This document shows positions 1-8,892 of a DNA stretch of 64,000 bases, piece by piece. The stretch is from Candidatus Berkiella cookevillensis. Lineage in GTDB: Bacteria > Pseudomonadota > Gammaproteobacteria > Berkiellales > Berkiellaceae. The stretch covers positions 1,550,001 to 1,614,000 of the forward strand of contig NZ_LKHV02000001.1 in the NCBI RefSeq assembly GCF_001431315.2, written 5' to 3'. Below the pieces are notes generated by a model. The model did not search any database and was not told the origin of the DNA. It saw only the letters and a program-made list of their open reading frames with translations. Both the position numbers and the translations under genes were made by a program. Each line of letters begins with the position of its first letter. The first letter of the stretch is position 1.

Positions 1-1
1 T

Positions 2-124
2 GAATTGCATATACCCAAAGGTTACATTTACTTTGCAATGGCTTTTTCTGTTATGGTCGAGATGCTAAACATTAAGATGTCTAAAAAAAGAAAGCTTCTT
101 AAGCTAAATAAAAATCTACCTTAA
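2..124 (+). CDS. TerC-family integral membrane protein, C-terminal end (partial)
   Basis: An open frame enters from the left edge and stops at TAA (122-124), giving 40 residues. The peptide includes HIPKGYIYFAMAFSVMVEML followed by a basic tail with SKKRK. This is the typical ending of TerC/YgdQ/YoaE-type membrane proteins: a last transmembrane helix starting after 'IPKGYIYFAMAFS', then a short positively charged cytoplasmic tail. TerC-family proteins are multi-pass inner-membrane proteins linked to metal (Mn2+) handling. Only the last helix is visible, so which subfamily it belongs to (with or without CBS/CorC domains) cannot be told. Confidence 0.75.
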   Translation, partial: ELHIPKGYIYFAMAFSVMVEMLNIKMSKKRKLLKLNKNLP

Positions 125-142
125 AGTACCGTGTCTCTTTAT

Positions 143-177
143 TTTATGCGAGCCAAGCCTCTGTTGGCTCGCATAAA
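143..177. other. perfect 14-bp stem-loop after the TerC-family gene
   Basis: The arms at 143-156 and 164-177 are perfectly complementary, with a 7-nt loop. It follows the TerC stop by 18 bases, where a terminator is expected. However, the flanks are T-rich before and A-rich after the stem on the + strand, the reverse of a canonical intrinsic terminator, so its function as terminator is uncertain. Confidence 0.5.
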
Positions 178-319
178 AAACACTTTGTCAACCAACTTAT
201 ACATTATATCCTATCGATACTACCGTCTATCTTCTAATAGCTACAGATATTTGTATCAATACTTAAAACCTGTTAATTTTTCATCACTTTCATAAAACAA
301 AACCTTTAAGGGGATTTTC

Positions 320-877
320 ATGGCAACTGCAGGTCCAACAACAGAAGATCAAGCAAAGACAACTCCAGTCGTTGCAGAGAATGACAAGAAAAAGAATCGT
401 GGCACAGTAGGCCTCGCATTTGGCGTAGCAACTGCTGCTATTGTATTTGGTCTAACGCTTGCCTCAGGTGGCGCAGCACTGAGTGCAGCTTTTTTAATTA
501 AATCACTTTTCGTTAGTTCTTTTGTCGGACTATTATTTGGCGCAATGGCAGAAAGTATTGCAAATGGTGAATTAAAATCTAGCCACAGAGTCATGCATGT
601 AAGAAAACATCATATTGGTATTCCTGTACCTCCTCCTACAAAAACACGCACAACCGTGTATCGTACAGGTCCAACGCCAATTATTCATCACGCCAAACCA
701 ACCGCGACAGTAACAAAAACAACCGTATTAAATACTGGACCTGCAAAGACTTACACACCAGGCCATCGTAGCCACACAACAACAATGCGTACTACAGCTA
801 CACAACCAACAACAATGCCTTCAAGTAAGCCTCATGCAGCACACAGACCAGCAATGCGCAAAAGCAATCACGGCTAA
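320..877 (+). CDS. hypothetical membrane protein with Thr/Pro/His-rich tail
   Basis: A 185-residue protein that I do not recognise. The ATG is preceded by a good AAGGGG Shine-Dalgarno. Residues 1-28 are polar and charged (DKKKNR just before the membrane). Residues about 29-52 and 55-80 are two hydrophobic Gly/Ala-rich segments forming a likely helical hairpin. Residues 90-185 are a low-complexity, basic tail rich in Thr, Pro, His and Arg, with repeated TxxTGP-type motifs (RTGPTP, NTGPAK). The tail looks disordered or surface-exposed; no enzymatic motif is visible. It is monocistronic, with its own terminator directly after the stop codon, and convergent with the next gene. Confidence 0.7.
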   Translation: MATAGPTTEDQAKTTPVVAENDKKKNRGTVGLAFGVATAAIVFGLTLASGGAALSAAFLIKSLFVSSFVGLLFGAMAESIANGELKSSHRVMHVRKHHIGIPVPPPTKTRTTVYRTGPTPIIHHAKPTATVTKTTVLNTGPAKTYTPGHRSHTTTMRTTATQPTTMPSSKPHAAHRPAMRKSNHG

Positions 878-895
878 TTAAACACTGCATGCAAT

Positions 896-925
896 AAAAA
901 AGCCTCTATCAAAGAGGCTTTTTTT
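896..925. terminator. bidirectional intrinsic terminator
   Basis: The stem AGCCTCT / AGAGGCT (901-907 and 913-919) with a 5-nt loop is preceded by an A-run and followed by a T-run. It therefore works for the + gene ending at 877 and for the convergent minus-strand gene ending at 933. Confidence 0.9.
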
Positions 926-932
926 ATGGGAA

Positions 933-2600
933 TTATTTTGCAAGTAAATAGATAACAGCAACAATCCCTACGACAACAAGGCTTAACCTAAATAAAGGGC
1001 CAATCATAGCAGGCAAAGCATTACCTTGTAACATTAGCATCTTACGTTTTACATAGGGATCACTTTTATTAATGGTATATGCTTTTTTATAATAATCTAA
1101 TGCATTATCACTTTCTTTTCTTTTTTCATAGATAAGTGCACAGTTCACAAAACCAGCACCACTATTATGAAAAGCCTGCGTTGATTTCTTAAATAATTCT
1201 AAGGCTTTGTCATCATCACCCAAATGTAAATACAACAATCCTAATAAATTATAAACATCAAAGCCCATCGCTAAATTATAAATATTTTTCTCAATTTTTT
1301 TCAGATCGAGATCAATATTAATTCGTTCATACAGTGTCATCGCTTTTATGATCTCACAAAGCCTATCATGAATAATCGCATAAGCATCAGGATCCCAACG
1401 ACTCATTCTTAGGAAAGTAATAATTGCTTTTGCAGAATAGCGATAAGCATTTTGCACAGATTGATCAAAAAACGATACATACTCATGAGGTCCTAAGCTC
1501 TCCATATGCTCGACAAAAGCAAGCTTAACATTAGGTAGCTCATCAAATTGGCTATTCAGACTATACATGCATACTTGGAAATCATTGTTATTTTCAGAAA
1601 GAAGCGCATCTCCGCCTAAGCGTTTCACATATTCGCCCATCAAATGAAAATTAAACAACAAGGTATAACAACCTTCATAAGTCATACGATATTTTTCATC
1701 CAAAGCAGCAAAGACCTCAAGCTTAGAGGCACCTTTATCTCCCATTAAAAATGCAACATTATGATTCGTTAACGTATTAATATTATTAAAAAAATTAATT
1801 GCAGCAATGGGGATCGGCATCAATGCTGTTTTGTCTCTCAATACCGTTTTATATTCATTGAGAATATCTCTTAAATGTTTGTCTTCAAAATATTCATCTA
1901 AATTAATGGCTTCAAACGAATAGTCAAATCGCAACTCATTTAAATATTTTACTTCTTTTGTATCAAAATTTTTAAATCGGCTTTTGAGCCCTAAATTTAA
2001 AGACACGTATTGATTGTCTTTAAAATTAAGAAAATCATGACGAATACAATCAAATATATAATTCGACACCACAATCAGTGGCTCTTTTATGTCTTGAGAA
2101 TAGCTTTTTTGAGCATTCTTTAAAAATATGTCAGTATCTGTTTCAACATCAAAAATTGCAAAATCAAGCACACCCTTTTGCACATACTCAGCCAATGAAC
2201 TGTTGTTTCGACAAAACTCAACATTTTTTTCCGACAAGTCTGACATAATATAGCAAAAGGAAACGTCTATATTCTGTCGTTCAATAAATTCCATGAGTGA
2301 TTTTAAAAAGTAAAACCCAAATTTTCCTATACCACAACCTAACTCTAAAATATGAAAACAAGTATTTTTAGGGTATTTTTTCGACCAATCAATCAGTAAT
2401 TGTCCAACCAGATAGGCGTAATGATGACCAATAAATGCATTATTGGTAATATAATAAGGTATATCTTTTTCCCAAGCCTGAATACCCATCGTATTAAAAT
2501 AGTTTTTCTGTAAATCCCAGAGCTTTGACTGAGAAAAGCGAATCGGATTTTCAATTAACTTACTATCTCTGCTTTTGCCTTCAACAGCACTTTGACTCAT
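933..2600 (-). CDS. tail-anchored SAM-dependent methyltransferase-like / TPR protein
   Basis: 555 residues. Residues about 84-95 (ILELGCGIGKFG) are a class I SAM-binding motif I. The following acidic/hydrophobic pattern (CYIMSDLSEKNVEFC) matches the next strands of a Rossmann methyltransferase. Residues about 445-525 hold two or three tetratricopeptide repeats (LLGLLYLHLGDDDKALELF, ALIYEKRKESDNALDYYKKA). The last ~24 residues are a hydrophobic segment ending in LLAK, so the protein looks C-tail-anchored with its catalytic part facing the cytoplasm. It lies 12 bases downstream of ttcA on the same strand and is probably co-transcribed. The substrate is unknown. The domain order (methyltransferase, helical region, TPR, tail anchor) is unlike housekeeping enzymes. 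Confidence 0.7.
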   Translation of the reverse strand: MSQSAVEGKSRDSKLIENPIRFSQSKLWDLQKNYFNTMGIQAWEKDIPYYITNNAFIGHHYAYLVGQLLIDWSKKYPKNTCFHILELGCGIGKFGFYFLKSLMEFIERQNIDVSFCYIMSDLSEKNVEFCRNNSSLAEYVQKGVLDFAIFDVETDTDIFLKNAQKSYSQDIKEPLIVVSNYIFDCIRHDFLNFKDNQYVSLNLGLKSRFKNFDTKEVKYLNELRFDYSFEAINLDEYFEDKHLRDILNEYKTVLRDKTALMPIPIAAINFFNNINTLTNHNVAFLMGDKGASKLEVFAALDEKYRMTYEGCYTLLFNFHLMGEYVKRLGGDALLSENNNDFQVCMYSLNSQFDELPNVKLAFVEHMESLGPHEYVSFFDQSVQNAYRYSAKAIITFLRMSRWDPDAYAIIHDRLCEIIKAMTLYERINIDLDLKKIEKNIYNLAMGFDVYNLLGLLYLHLGDDDKALELFKKSTQAFHNSGAGFVNCALIYEKRKESDNALDYYKKAYTINKSDPYVKRKMLMLQGNALPAMIGPLFRLSLVVVGIVAVIYLLAK

Positions 2601-2612
2601 TCAAATTCCTTT

Positions 2613-3494
2613 TCAGATTTTATTTTCAGATTCTACTTTGCTTTCCAAGGTATTAAAATCCCACAATCCTTTATCCATTAATTGGCTAGGGCGAATATTC
2701 TGAATAGCACTCAAAATATTACTTGGAATTTTTGGATTTTTCTTTGCCAAATCAAGCAACAAACGCTTAGTATCGTTTCTGGCCATGTTGCTTTGGGAAC
2801 CACACAAATTACAAGGAATAATAGGGAACTCACTCAAATAGGCAAATTCAGCAATATCACGCTCTTGCACATAAACCAAGGGACGAATCACAAGCAGGGA
2901 TTTATCATCTGTTAATAATTTAGGTGGCATTGAACGCACTTCACCGTTATAAAAGATTCCCATCAAAAGCGAATGAATTAAATCATCTCGATGATGCCCT
3001 AAAGCAATTTTATTAAATCCATGCTCCTTTGCATAACGATAGATATTGCCGCGTCGCAGGCGAGAACATAAACTGCAATAAGTGTGGTTTTCTGGTGTCT
3101 TTTCTTTAACAATAGAATATGTGTCTTTGGTCAGTACCGTGTATGGAATATTGCGAGACTCCATAAACAATTTTAGTTTTGAATCATCCCAACCCGGTTG
3201 GGATTGATCTAAGGTAAAAGAAAAGATCTCAAAAGGTATTTTAGCGATCTTCTGTAAATGCTGTAGCAATACAAGCATTGTAAAAGAATCTTTGCCACCC
3301 GACACACAAACCAAAATTCTATCGTGTGGTTTAATCAATTCAAAATCATGAATTGCCTTTCCTGTGTAATGTAATAATTTTTTCTGTAATCGAGATATTT
3401 TTTTTGCCTTTTGCTGGGCAATTTCCTCCTCAGTTTTAGGCTTATTGCTTGGCTCGGGCTGAGGAATAATTGTGCGTGTATCTAACTTCATCAT
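2613..3494 (-). CDS. ttcA: tRNA 2-thiocytidine biosynthesis protein TtcA
   Basis: A PP-loop ATPase that thiolates cytidine 32 of certain tRNAs, using an iron-sulfur cluster. Visible marks are the PP-loop SGGKDS, the [10 protein letters not shown] pair of cysteines, the GHHRDD segment and the C-terminal CNLCGSQ motif, all in the TtcA order and spacing. I prefer the ATG at 3494 (protein starts MKLD or MMKLD, about 293 residues). The frame continues upstream to an ATG at 3587, but the extra 31 residues are unlike the family and a purine-rich AAAAGAAG sits before the inner start. The downstream methyltransferase/TPR gene is probably in the same transcript. Confidence 0.93.
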   Translation of the reverse strand: MMKLDTRTIIPQPEPSNKPKTEEEIAQQKAKKISRLQKKLLHYTGKAIHDFELIKPHDRILVCVSGGKDSFTMLVLLQHLQKIAKIPFEIFSFTLDQSQPGWDDSKLKLFMESRNIPYTVLTKDTYSIVKEKTPENHTYCSLCSRLRRGNIYRYAKEHGFNKIALGHHRDDLIHSLLMGIFYNGEVRSMPPKLLTDDKSLLVIRPLVYVQERDIAEFAYLSEFPIIPCNLCGSQSNMARNDTKRLLLDLAKKNPKIPSNILSAIQNIRPSQLMDKGLWDFNTLESKVESENKI

Positions 3495-3721
3495 AAAATA
3501 TTGAACTTCTTTTAAGTGTGTATAGAGAATCCCAGCCAAATACTCGTAATCAAATACCTGTACACATGCTTGGCTGCGATGATGCATCTATCTTAATACA
3601 AAGCTACCTACCTGAAAAGCAAACACGCACGGCACCACAGCATAAGCCCTCTTTTTAGCCCATAAAACACCCTCCCATACGAAAATATGGGATTTCAGCG
3701 TTGAATATTGAGACAAAAAAT

Positions 3722-5161
3722 CTAGTTACCAGACATAATACGTTCGCAAGCAGAGCTTTCTGACTGCACCATACCAATCAAGCTTTCTACCAACAAAGAA
3801 ATCCCACTCGTAGCAAAACCCAGTGCCAAAGAGCCGCCTTGCTTAATCATATTGTTATCGATACGCACCTTAGGATCAGAGATTGTGCCTGTAACGCTAA
3901 CCGCACCTTCAAATTTGCCAAGTTCAATAGGCGAATTACTTTTTGATTTGAAATCTATCAGCATAGATAATTTTTCAGATTTCAAATCAATATCCGCTGA
4001 GCCCAACCCCATCAAATGGGTTGACTCTAAACCAATACGCTGCTCTGAACGCGCAACACCGTTATTAATTGAAAATTTTGCAGCCAAGCACTTTAGCTTA
4101 TCTTGTTTATTTGCTGACAGTATATTAAAAACAGCATCTGAGATGCTGCCCCTCAATTGTCCTGTACTTAAAAGATCCATATCAGAAAGATAAAATTGAG
4201 CTTTCGCCTTTAAATTATTCAGATAATCAGGCATCTTATCTAATGGGGCACTACCAGAGAATTCAAAGTTTGCAAGCCCCCCTGCCACTTTCAATTGAGG
4301 ATTAAAATGCTGGACCATTGCAGCAGCTTTTGCTTTGACAATATTGATGGCAAAATCAGATTGTGGCTTAGCAGAAGAAAGATGTTGCAGGGTAACCTGA
4401 GCATTATAATCACCATCAAACACTTTTGCAGTGTTTGTAACCACTACTTTTTCTTTATTAAAATCAAAAGTAAAACGACTTTTCTGAAAAGGGATTCCTT
4501 TTATGAAGCATTGCTTAGCATCAAGTACTATCTTTCCTTTTAATCCAGATAATCCAGCTAAAGAAAAGAAACTATTTGATGCATCATTTGATTTGTCATT
4601 TTTAGAGAAAATAGACATCTCATCCACTTCAAACTTTCCTGAAACTTTTCGATGACTGCCAAACATGACAAAATTAATGCGGCCATGATATGTGCCAGTA
4701 TCATGCGTAATCAGCATGTTAGAAAATTTCACCTCATCTTGAGTTGACTCCATTTCGCCTTGCACTTTCTTCAGCATAAATAATGCTTGCTTACTCTGAT
4801 CTTGAGAAATTTTTAGATTCACAAACTCAAAATAATCAAAATCAATAACATTATTAAACAAGCCATATAAATTAATTTTTAAATTAATTCCACCAACTTC
4901 TACTTTGTAAGCAACACCATTCATATCTATTATTAAATCAATATCTTCGATCTGTGTTGCCAAATAAGGCAATAACTGCGCTTTAACATTCCCTTTGATA
5001 TTCATATCAAAGCCTGTCGCTTTTTTGAAGGACGCTTCAATGGCATCACTATGCTTATTCAAATCAGCAAATTGAATGGCCACCATGCCGCCAATTGCTA
5101 GCAATACAAAAAACAAAGTAACTTTGAATATTACTTTAAAGATATTCATTAGAAATTGCAT
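3722..5161 (-). CDS. AsmA-family inner-membrane protein
   Basis: 479 residues. It has a single N-terminal transmembrane helix (about 5-30) followed by 'IEASFKKATGFDMNIKGNVKAQLLPYL', the usual opening of AsmA-type proteins in which the membrane anchor leads into a long beta-rich periplasmic domain. The C-terminal half carries the AsmA repeat pattern (LGSADIDLKSEKLSMLIDFKS and SNSPIELGKFEGAVSVTGTI). AsmA-like proteins are implicated in outer-membrane biogenesis and inter-membrane phospholipid transport. It is somewhat shorter than E. coli AsmA. It lies 37 bases downstream of the Sel1-repeat lipoprotein gene on the same strand, so the two may form an envelope-related operon. Confidence 0.85.
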   Translation of the reverse strand: MQFLMNIFKVIFKVTLFFVLLAIGGMVAIQFADLNKHSDAIEASFKKATGFDMNIKGNVKAQLLPYLATQIEDIDLIIDMNGVAYKVEVGGINLKINLYGLFNNVIDFDYFEFVNLKISQDQSKQALFMLKKVQGEMESTQDEVKFSNMLITHDTGTYHGRINFVMFGSHRKVSGKFEVDEMSIFSKNDKSNDASNSFFSLAGLSGLKGKIVLDAKQCFIKGIPFQKSRFTFDFNKEKVVVTNTAKVFDGDYNAQVTLQHLSSAKPQSDFAINIVKAKAAAMVQHFNPQLKVAGGLANFEFSGSAPLDKMPDYLNNLKAKAQFYLSDMDLLSTGQLRGSISDAVFNILSANKQDKLKCLAAKFSINNGVARSEQRIGLESTHLMGLGSADIDLKSEKLSMLIDFKSKSNSPIELGKFEGAVSVTGTISDPKVRIDNNMIKQGGSLALGFATSGISLLVESLIGMVQSESSACERIMSGN

Positions 5162-5198
5162 TTTCGCTCCAAATATTGAATGAGAGTATTGATATCAT

Positions 5199-7277
5199 TT
5201 ATCTCACAATTTGTTGTTCAAAAATTCTCTGTTTATTCGATGACATCTCAGGAAGAGAAATATCGTCTGTTGTTGGTGCTTCTACAATGAAACTGTCGTC
5301 TTCATCTTCTTCTTGTTGATATTCTTTCAAAATTTCCATACTTAAATTTTCACCCCTATCAAGCTCTTCCTGATTAAGAGTTTCATAAATACTGTTCTTT
5401 AAGTCTTCTGCGGGAAGCATGCCAGATTGTGCCGCTAAATTTGCCCAAGCATAGGCTTCTACTTTATTCGGCGATAGCCTTTCATTAAAATATAAATGCC
5501 CTAAACGATATTGTGAAAACTCATCCCCTTGCAATGCAGCTTTTCTGTACCAAATAACTGCAAGTTCAAGATCATTTTTTTCATAGAGATCGTTTTCATA
5601 CATAATGCCTAGCTCTCTTTGTGCCAAAGGATAAGATTGTGCAGCTGCCTGTTCAATCAGTTTAAGGCCTTTTTCCCAATCTTGTTGGTAACCATGCGCT
5701 CCCTCAAGATAATTTTTACCTTGTCTATAGATAGCTGAAGGCACATTGGAATGTGCTGCAAAATCTAACAGTTCATCTGCATTGTTTTCTGCAATATCAA
5801 CATCAAAACCTTCTTTAAATATTTCTTTTGCTACATCTTGTGCTGCTGGTACTTGCGCTTTAATGGCTTGTGCTAGCCACATTTTTGATTGAGCAGCATC
5901 TTTCTCAACACCAGTGCCTCTAAAATACATTTTGGCCACTTCTAAATAAGCAGCGGCATAATGTTGTGATGCAAGATTGCGATAAAGTGAAAAAGCTTCA
6001 TTTAAATTTATTTCCGTGCCAATGCCTTCCTGATAAAAATTTGCGAGTAAAAAAGCCGCCTTTTGATCATGATTTGCTGCTTTTTCTAACCAGAAAAAAG
6101 CGACTCTATCATAAACAGGAATAGAAAAATCCGCCAAGGTTTTTGCTAACTTGTACTGCGCTTGTGCATCACCACTGATCGCCATTAATGCTAAATGCGT
6201 AATAACTTGATTTTTGTCATCTATAATTGATTTGCCATCAATAAATAAAGTAGCCATGATCACTTTTGCAGGATGAAAATTCATATTCGCAGCTTGTTTA
6301 AAATATTTTATGGCTAGATCATTATCCTTTTCCCAAGGATAATCACCACGTAAAAGTGCAACACCCATTTCATAAAATGCTTCAGGCTCATTTTCATAGG
6401 CAGCCTGCTTAAGTAATTGCTGCGCTTTTTTAACATCTTGTCTAACATATTTTCCAGCAATATAGCATTTTGCCAATAAAACTTTTGCCGGTGAATAATC
6501 TTGGCTTCTTTGCAATAACTCTGCCACATCAACTTTCACCGATAGTTTATCCTCCATGACAAGCTTCGCAAGTAAATAGGATGCCTTAGAAGAATGTGCC
6601 TTACTTGCTCTGGCTAACCACAAAGCTGCCGCATCATAAGCTTTGGCTTCAATTTTCTGCTCAGCAATGACTTCCATTGCAGGAACGAATTGTGCCTTTG
6701 CTGCAGCCAATAACAACTGTCGCCCTTTAGCCACATCTAAAAATTCAGCTTGCGATAAAATTTGATACAAAATATATTGTGCTTCTGCATCATGAGCTTG
6801 TGCTGCTTTTTCAAACCACGCTTTTGCTTTTGCACTATTTTTCTTAATTATTTTGCCTTCATAATACATCTTCGCTAAGATTTTTTGTGCTCTTAAATCA
6901 GAGCGATGTGCGGCTTTTTCTAATAATTGAATACCTAAATTCACTTTATTGTTAGATAAATAATAATTCGCTAAATATAGCTCTGATTCTGGATGATGAT
7001 TTGCGACAGCTCTTTCAAACCACATAACAGCATAAGACTTATGCTCTTCTCCTAATGCACCTGATTCAAAAGCTTTCCCCAGTGCATGCTGCGCTTGTGG
7101 AATATTAGCTCTCGCATCCTGTAAGCAAATAGGGTAAGCTCCCATTGCTCCTATAGATTCAATCAGTTGTTCACATCGCGTCTCTGGAATGATAGATTCT
7201 GAAAATCGTGTTTCCGATTTATTACAGCCTGCTATTGTGAAGGCTAATATAATGAGTAATCCAGACCTCAACACCAT
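5199..7277 (-). CDS. Sel1-like repeat (SLR) lipoprotein
   Basis: With the start at 7277 the product is 692 residues. That ATG is preceded by AAGGAAG at ideal spacing and begins a signal peptide ending in a lipobox (FTIAGC, Cys18). The frame extends upstream to 7379, but the added residues are basic and would bury the signal. After the lipobox come many ~36-residue Sel1-type repeats (A..W..KAA....A.A...L...Y..G pattern, e.g. KAKAWFEKAAQAHDAEAQYIL) up to about residue 640. An acidic, repeat-free tail (QQEEDEDDSF) follows. Sel1 lipoproteins act as protein-protein scaffolds, for example in polysaccharide secretion or in host interaction in Legionella. No partner is evident apart from the downstream AsmA-family gene. 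Confidence 0.88.
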   Translation of the reverse strand: MVLRSGLLIILAFTIAGCNKSETRFSESIIPETRCEQLIESIGAMGAYPICLQDARANIPQAQHALGKAFESGALGEEHKSYAVMWFERAVANHHPESELYLANYYLSNNKVNLGIQLLEKAAHRSDLRAQKILAKMYYEGKIIKKNSAKAKAWFEKAAQAHDAEAQYILYQILSQAEFLDVAKGRQLLLAAAKAQFVPAMEVIAEQKIEAKAYDAAALWLARASKAHSSKASYLLAKLVMEDKLSVKVDVAELLQRSQDYSPAKVLLAKCYIAGKYVRQDVKKAQQLLKQAAYENEPEAFYEMGVALLRGDYPWEKDNDLAIKYFKQAANMNFHPAKVIMATLFIDGKSIIDDKNQVITHLALMAISGDAQAQYKLAKTLADFSIPVYDRVAFFWLEKAANHDQKAAFLLANFYQEGIGTEINLNEAFSLYRNLASQHYAAAYLEVAKMYFRGTGVEKDAAQSKMWLAQAIKAQVPAAQDVAKEIFKEGFDVDIAENNADELLDFAAHSNVPSAIYRQGKNYLEGAHGYQQDWEKGLKLIEQAAAQSYPLAQRELGIMYENDLYEKNDLELAVIWYRKAALQGDEFSQYRLGHLYFNERLSPNKVEAYAWANLAAQSGMLPAEDLKNSIYETLNQEELDRGENLSMEILKEYQQEEDEDDSFIVEAPTTDDISLPEMSSNKQRIFEQQIVR

Positions 7278-7764
7278 TATTCTTCCTTGAGTCCTTGAAT
7301 TCCGTTTTTTAGGTGTATGCCTAAATACTATTATCTTTTCCCAGTGTTTATGCAGCATACTGGATTTAGATTTAAGCACAAAATAGATCTTTTAACATTT
7401 TATCATGTATTACAGTTTAACGATCATTTTTGTCATTTTGATAATGGTATAATTATATTGCGATTGCAATAGGCATATCCTCTATTTAAGTAAGTTAATA
7501 ATAGCTGAAACTGAAATAGATATATCTGTACAAATTTTACGAGCAGCAATCCTTAAATAGGACATCCAAAATATTAAATGGGACATCCACATTTATTTTA
7601 TTCATCTTAAATCGATAAATGTAGGGTAACCAAAGACATTAGGATTCGTGTCTATAACCTATTTCCTTCATAATTTCACAAAAATGATAAGAAAATCCCC
7701 ATAAAAAAGTGATTAATCTTTCAGTGAATGAATTGAAACTAAGTTTAGAGTTTAGAGAGATGGG
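7278..7764. other. intergenic region between the RAYT gene and the Sel1 lipoprotein gene
   Basis: No coding potential is seen. It should contain the promoter of the minus-strand Sel1 gene; AT-rich TATAAT-like sequence occurs around 7448-7456. It also holds the left copies of the GGACATCC-containing repeat that borders the RAYT gene (7559-7571 and a second, shorter copy at 7580-7588). Confidence 0.5.
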
Positions 7765-8860
7765 CTAAGCAACGTGTGTATTGGTGTAGATTCGTTTTGC
7801 TTGTCTAATACCTTTGAGTCCTTTCCTTGCTGCTTTGCCAAAATTAAGCAATAATATTTCACTTCCTACTGCATAAGAGAAATTTTTACTCAAATTTTTA
7901 ACTAAAGAAATCCAGTTTATGGGAGTGAATTGTAATCTGGCTAAGATAGGAGTCAAATGCTCAGGAATAGAACCAGCATCTTTATCATTACGAATTATTC
8001 TGCCTGTACAATCTACTAAATCAAGGTAATCAGAAAGTCTGAAATCGATAGTATGAGAGTGGGATTTTGAGAGATTAGCAAAAGGCACCAAAGACTTGGG
8101 CTGTGCAAGATTATTATATATATCTGCCCTTTCACGCTTTTGTTGCTTGGTAGATTTTAACTTGTTGATTTTCAATTGCTTTGAAATATGCTGAATACGC
8201 TCATAAATGGAAGTAAATTTTGATTTTTCTGGTGTCTTGCTAATCCCTGCTCTAATTGGATTCAAATCCACATAAACCATGGCACTTAAAAGTGCCCCCT
8301 CATCTAATAAAGCCTGGGATTTAAAGCGTCCCTCCCAGAATCGCCCCGAGGTATCATCTTCTTCATTGACATCTCGAGCAATTTTTTCATTTAAGCAACG
8401 CATAAACCAACTGATGCTGGTGAGACGCTCTTTCCAAAGCTCAATTTTCGATTTTAAATGCTTATTTCTTTCGGCATCTTTAGGAAAAATAAATGCCCAA
8501 CGATTTATAATTTCTTTTTCATCCCAGGCTTGAGATTGCTGCTCATCGACATATAAAACAACATGATAATGATTGCTCATAATAGCGTAAGCGCAAATTT
8601 TAACAGCAAAGATATCTGTTAAATATTTTAATCGATCGACAATCCATGCTTTTCTATGCGAATAATCGGTACGGGTAGATTCATCATAACCACAAAGAAA
8701 GCTACGACGCACGCATCGATTCATGACGTGGTAATACGGCGTTGCATTTAAATCAATTTGTTCTGAGCGGGCTAAGGTCATAAACTAAAATAAATTCTTT
8801 ATTATTGAAGGAAATTTTAGCGCAAAATTTTTGAGTGCATCAACTTGTTTTGGATGTCCT
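7559..8860 (-). mobile_element. putative RAYT element bounded by 13-bp inverted repeats
   Basis: AGGACATCCAAAA occurs at 7559-7571, and its exact reverse complement occurs at 8848-8860, enclosing the Y1 transposase gene. A second GGGACATCC copy lies at 7580-7588. Y1/RAYT proteins act on palindromic or REP-type DNA rather than on classical IS ends. These repeats may be recognition sites or the edges of the mobile unit. Confidence 0.55.
7765..8781 (-). CDS. REP-associated tyrosine transposase (RAYT, Y1/HUH family)
   Basis: 338 residues. The N-terminal Y1_Tnp domain starts with ATPYYHVMNRCVRR and contains the HUH motif SNHYHVVL (His71 and His73). YVDLNPIRAGI follows near residue 160-170 and is characteristic of the RAYT/TnpA_REP family. 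The protein is longer than IS200 TnpA (~150 aa) and in the range of the larger RAYTs, with a basic C-terminal extension of unknown role. It nicks and rejoins single-stranded DNA, with the active tyrosine expected on the helix downstream of the HUH strand. The gene stands alone between divergent or unrelated genes and is bordered by GGACATCC repeats. It appears intact. Confidence 0.9.
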   Translation of the reverse strand: MTLARSEQIDLNATPYYHVMNRCVRRSFLCGYDESTRTDYSHRKAWIVDRLKYLTDIFAVKICAYAIMSNHYHVVLYVDEQQSQAWDEKEIINRWAFIFPKDAERNKHLKSKIELWKERLTSISWFMRCLNEKIARDVNEEDDTSGRFWEGRFKSQALLDEGALLSAMVYVDLNPIRAGISKTPEKSKFTSIYERIQHISKQLKINKLKSTKQQKRERADIYNNLAQPKSLVPFANLSKSHSHTIDFRLSDYLDLVDCTGRIIRNDKDAGSIPEHLTPILARLQFTPINWISLVKNLSKNFSYAVGSEILLLNFGKAARKGLKGIRQAKRIYTNTHVA

Positions 8861-8892
8861 GAATTTTTGTTATGATATTATTTTTAAAATGA

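Noticed and set aside
143-177. Strong intrinsic terminator after the TerC-family gene
   Set aside because: The stem is perfect but lacks a downstream T-run on either strand, so it is listed only as a stem-loop.
7278-7379. N-terminal extension of the Sel1 lipoprotein
   Set aside because: It would place 34 basic residues before a perfect signal peptide and lipobox; a strong ribosome site sits at the inner start 7277.
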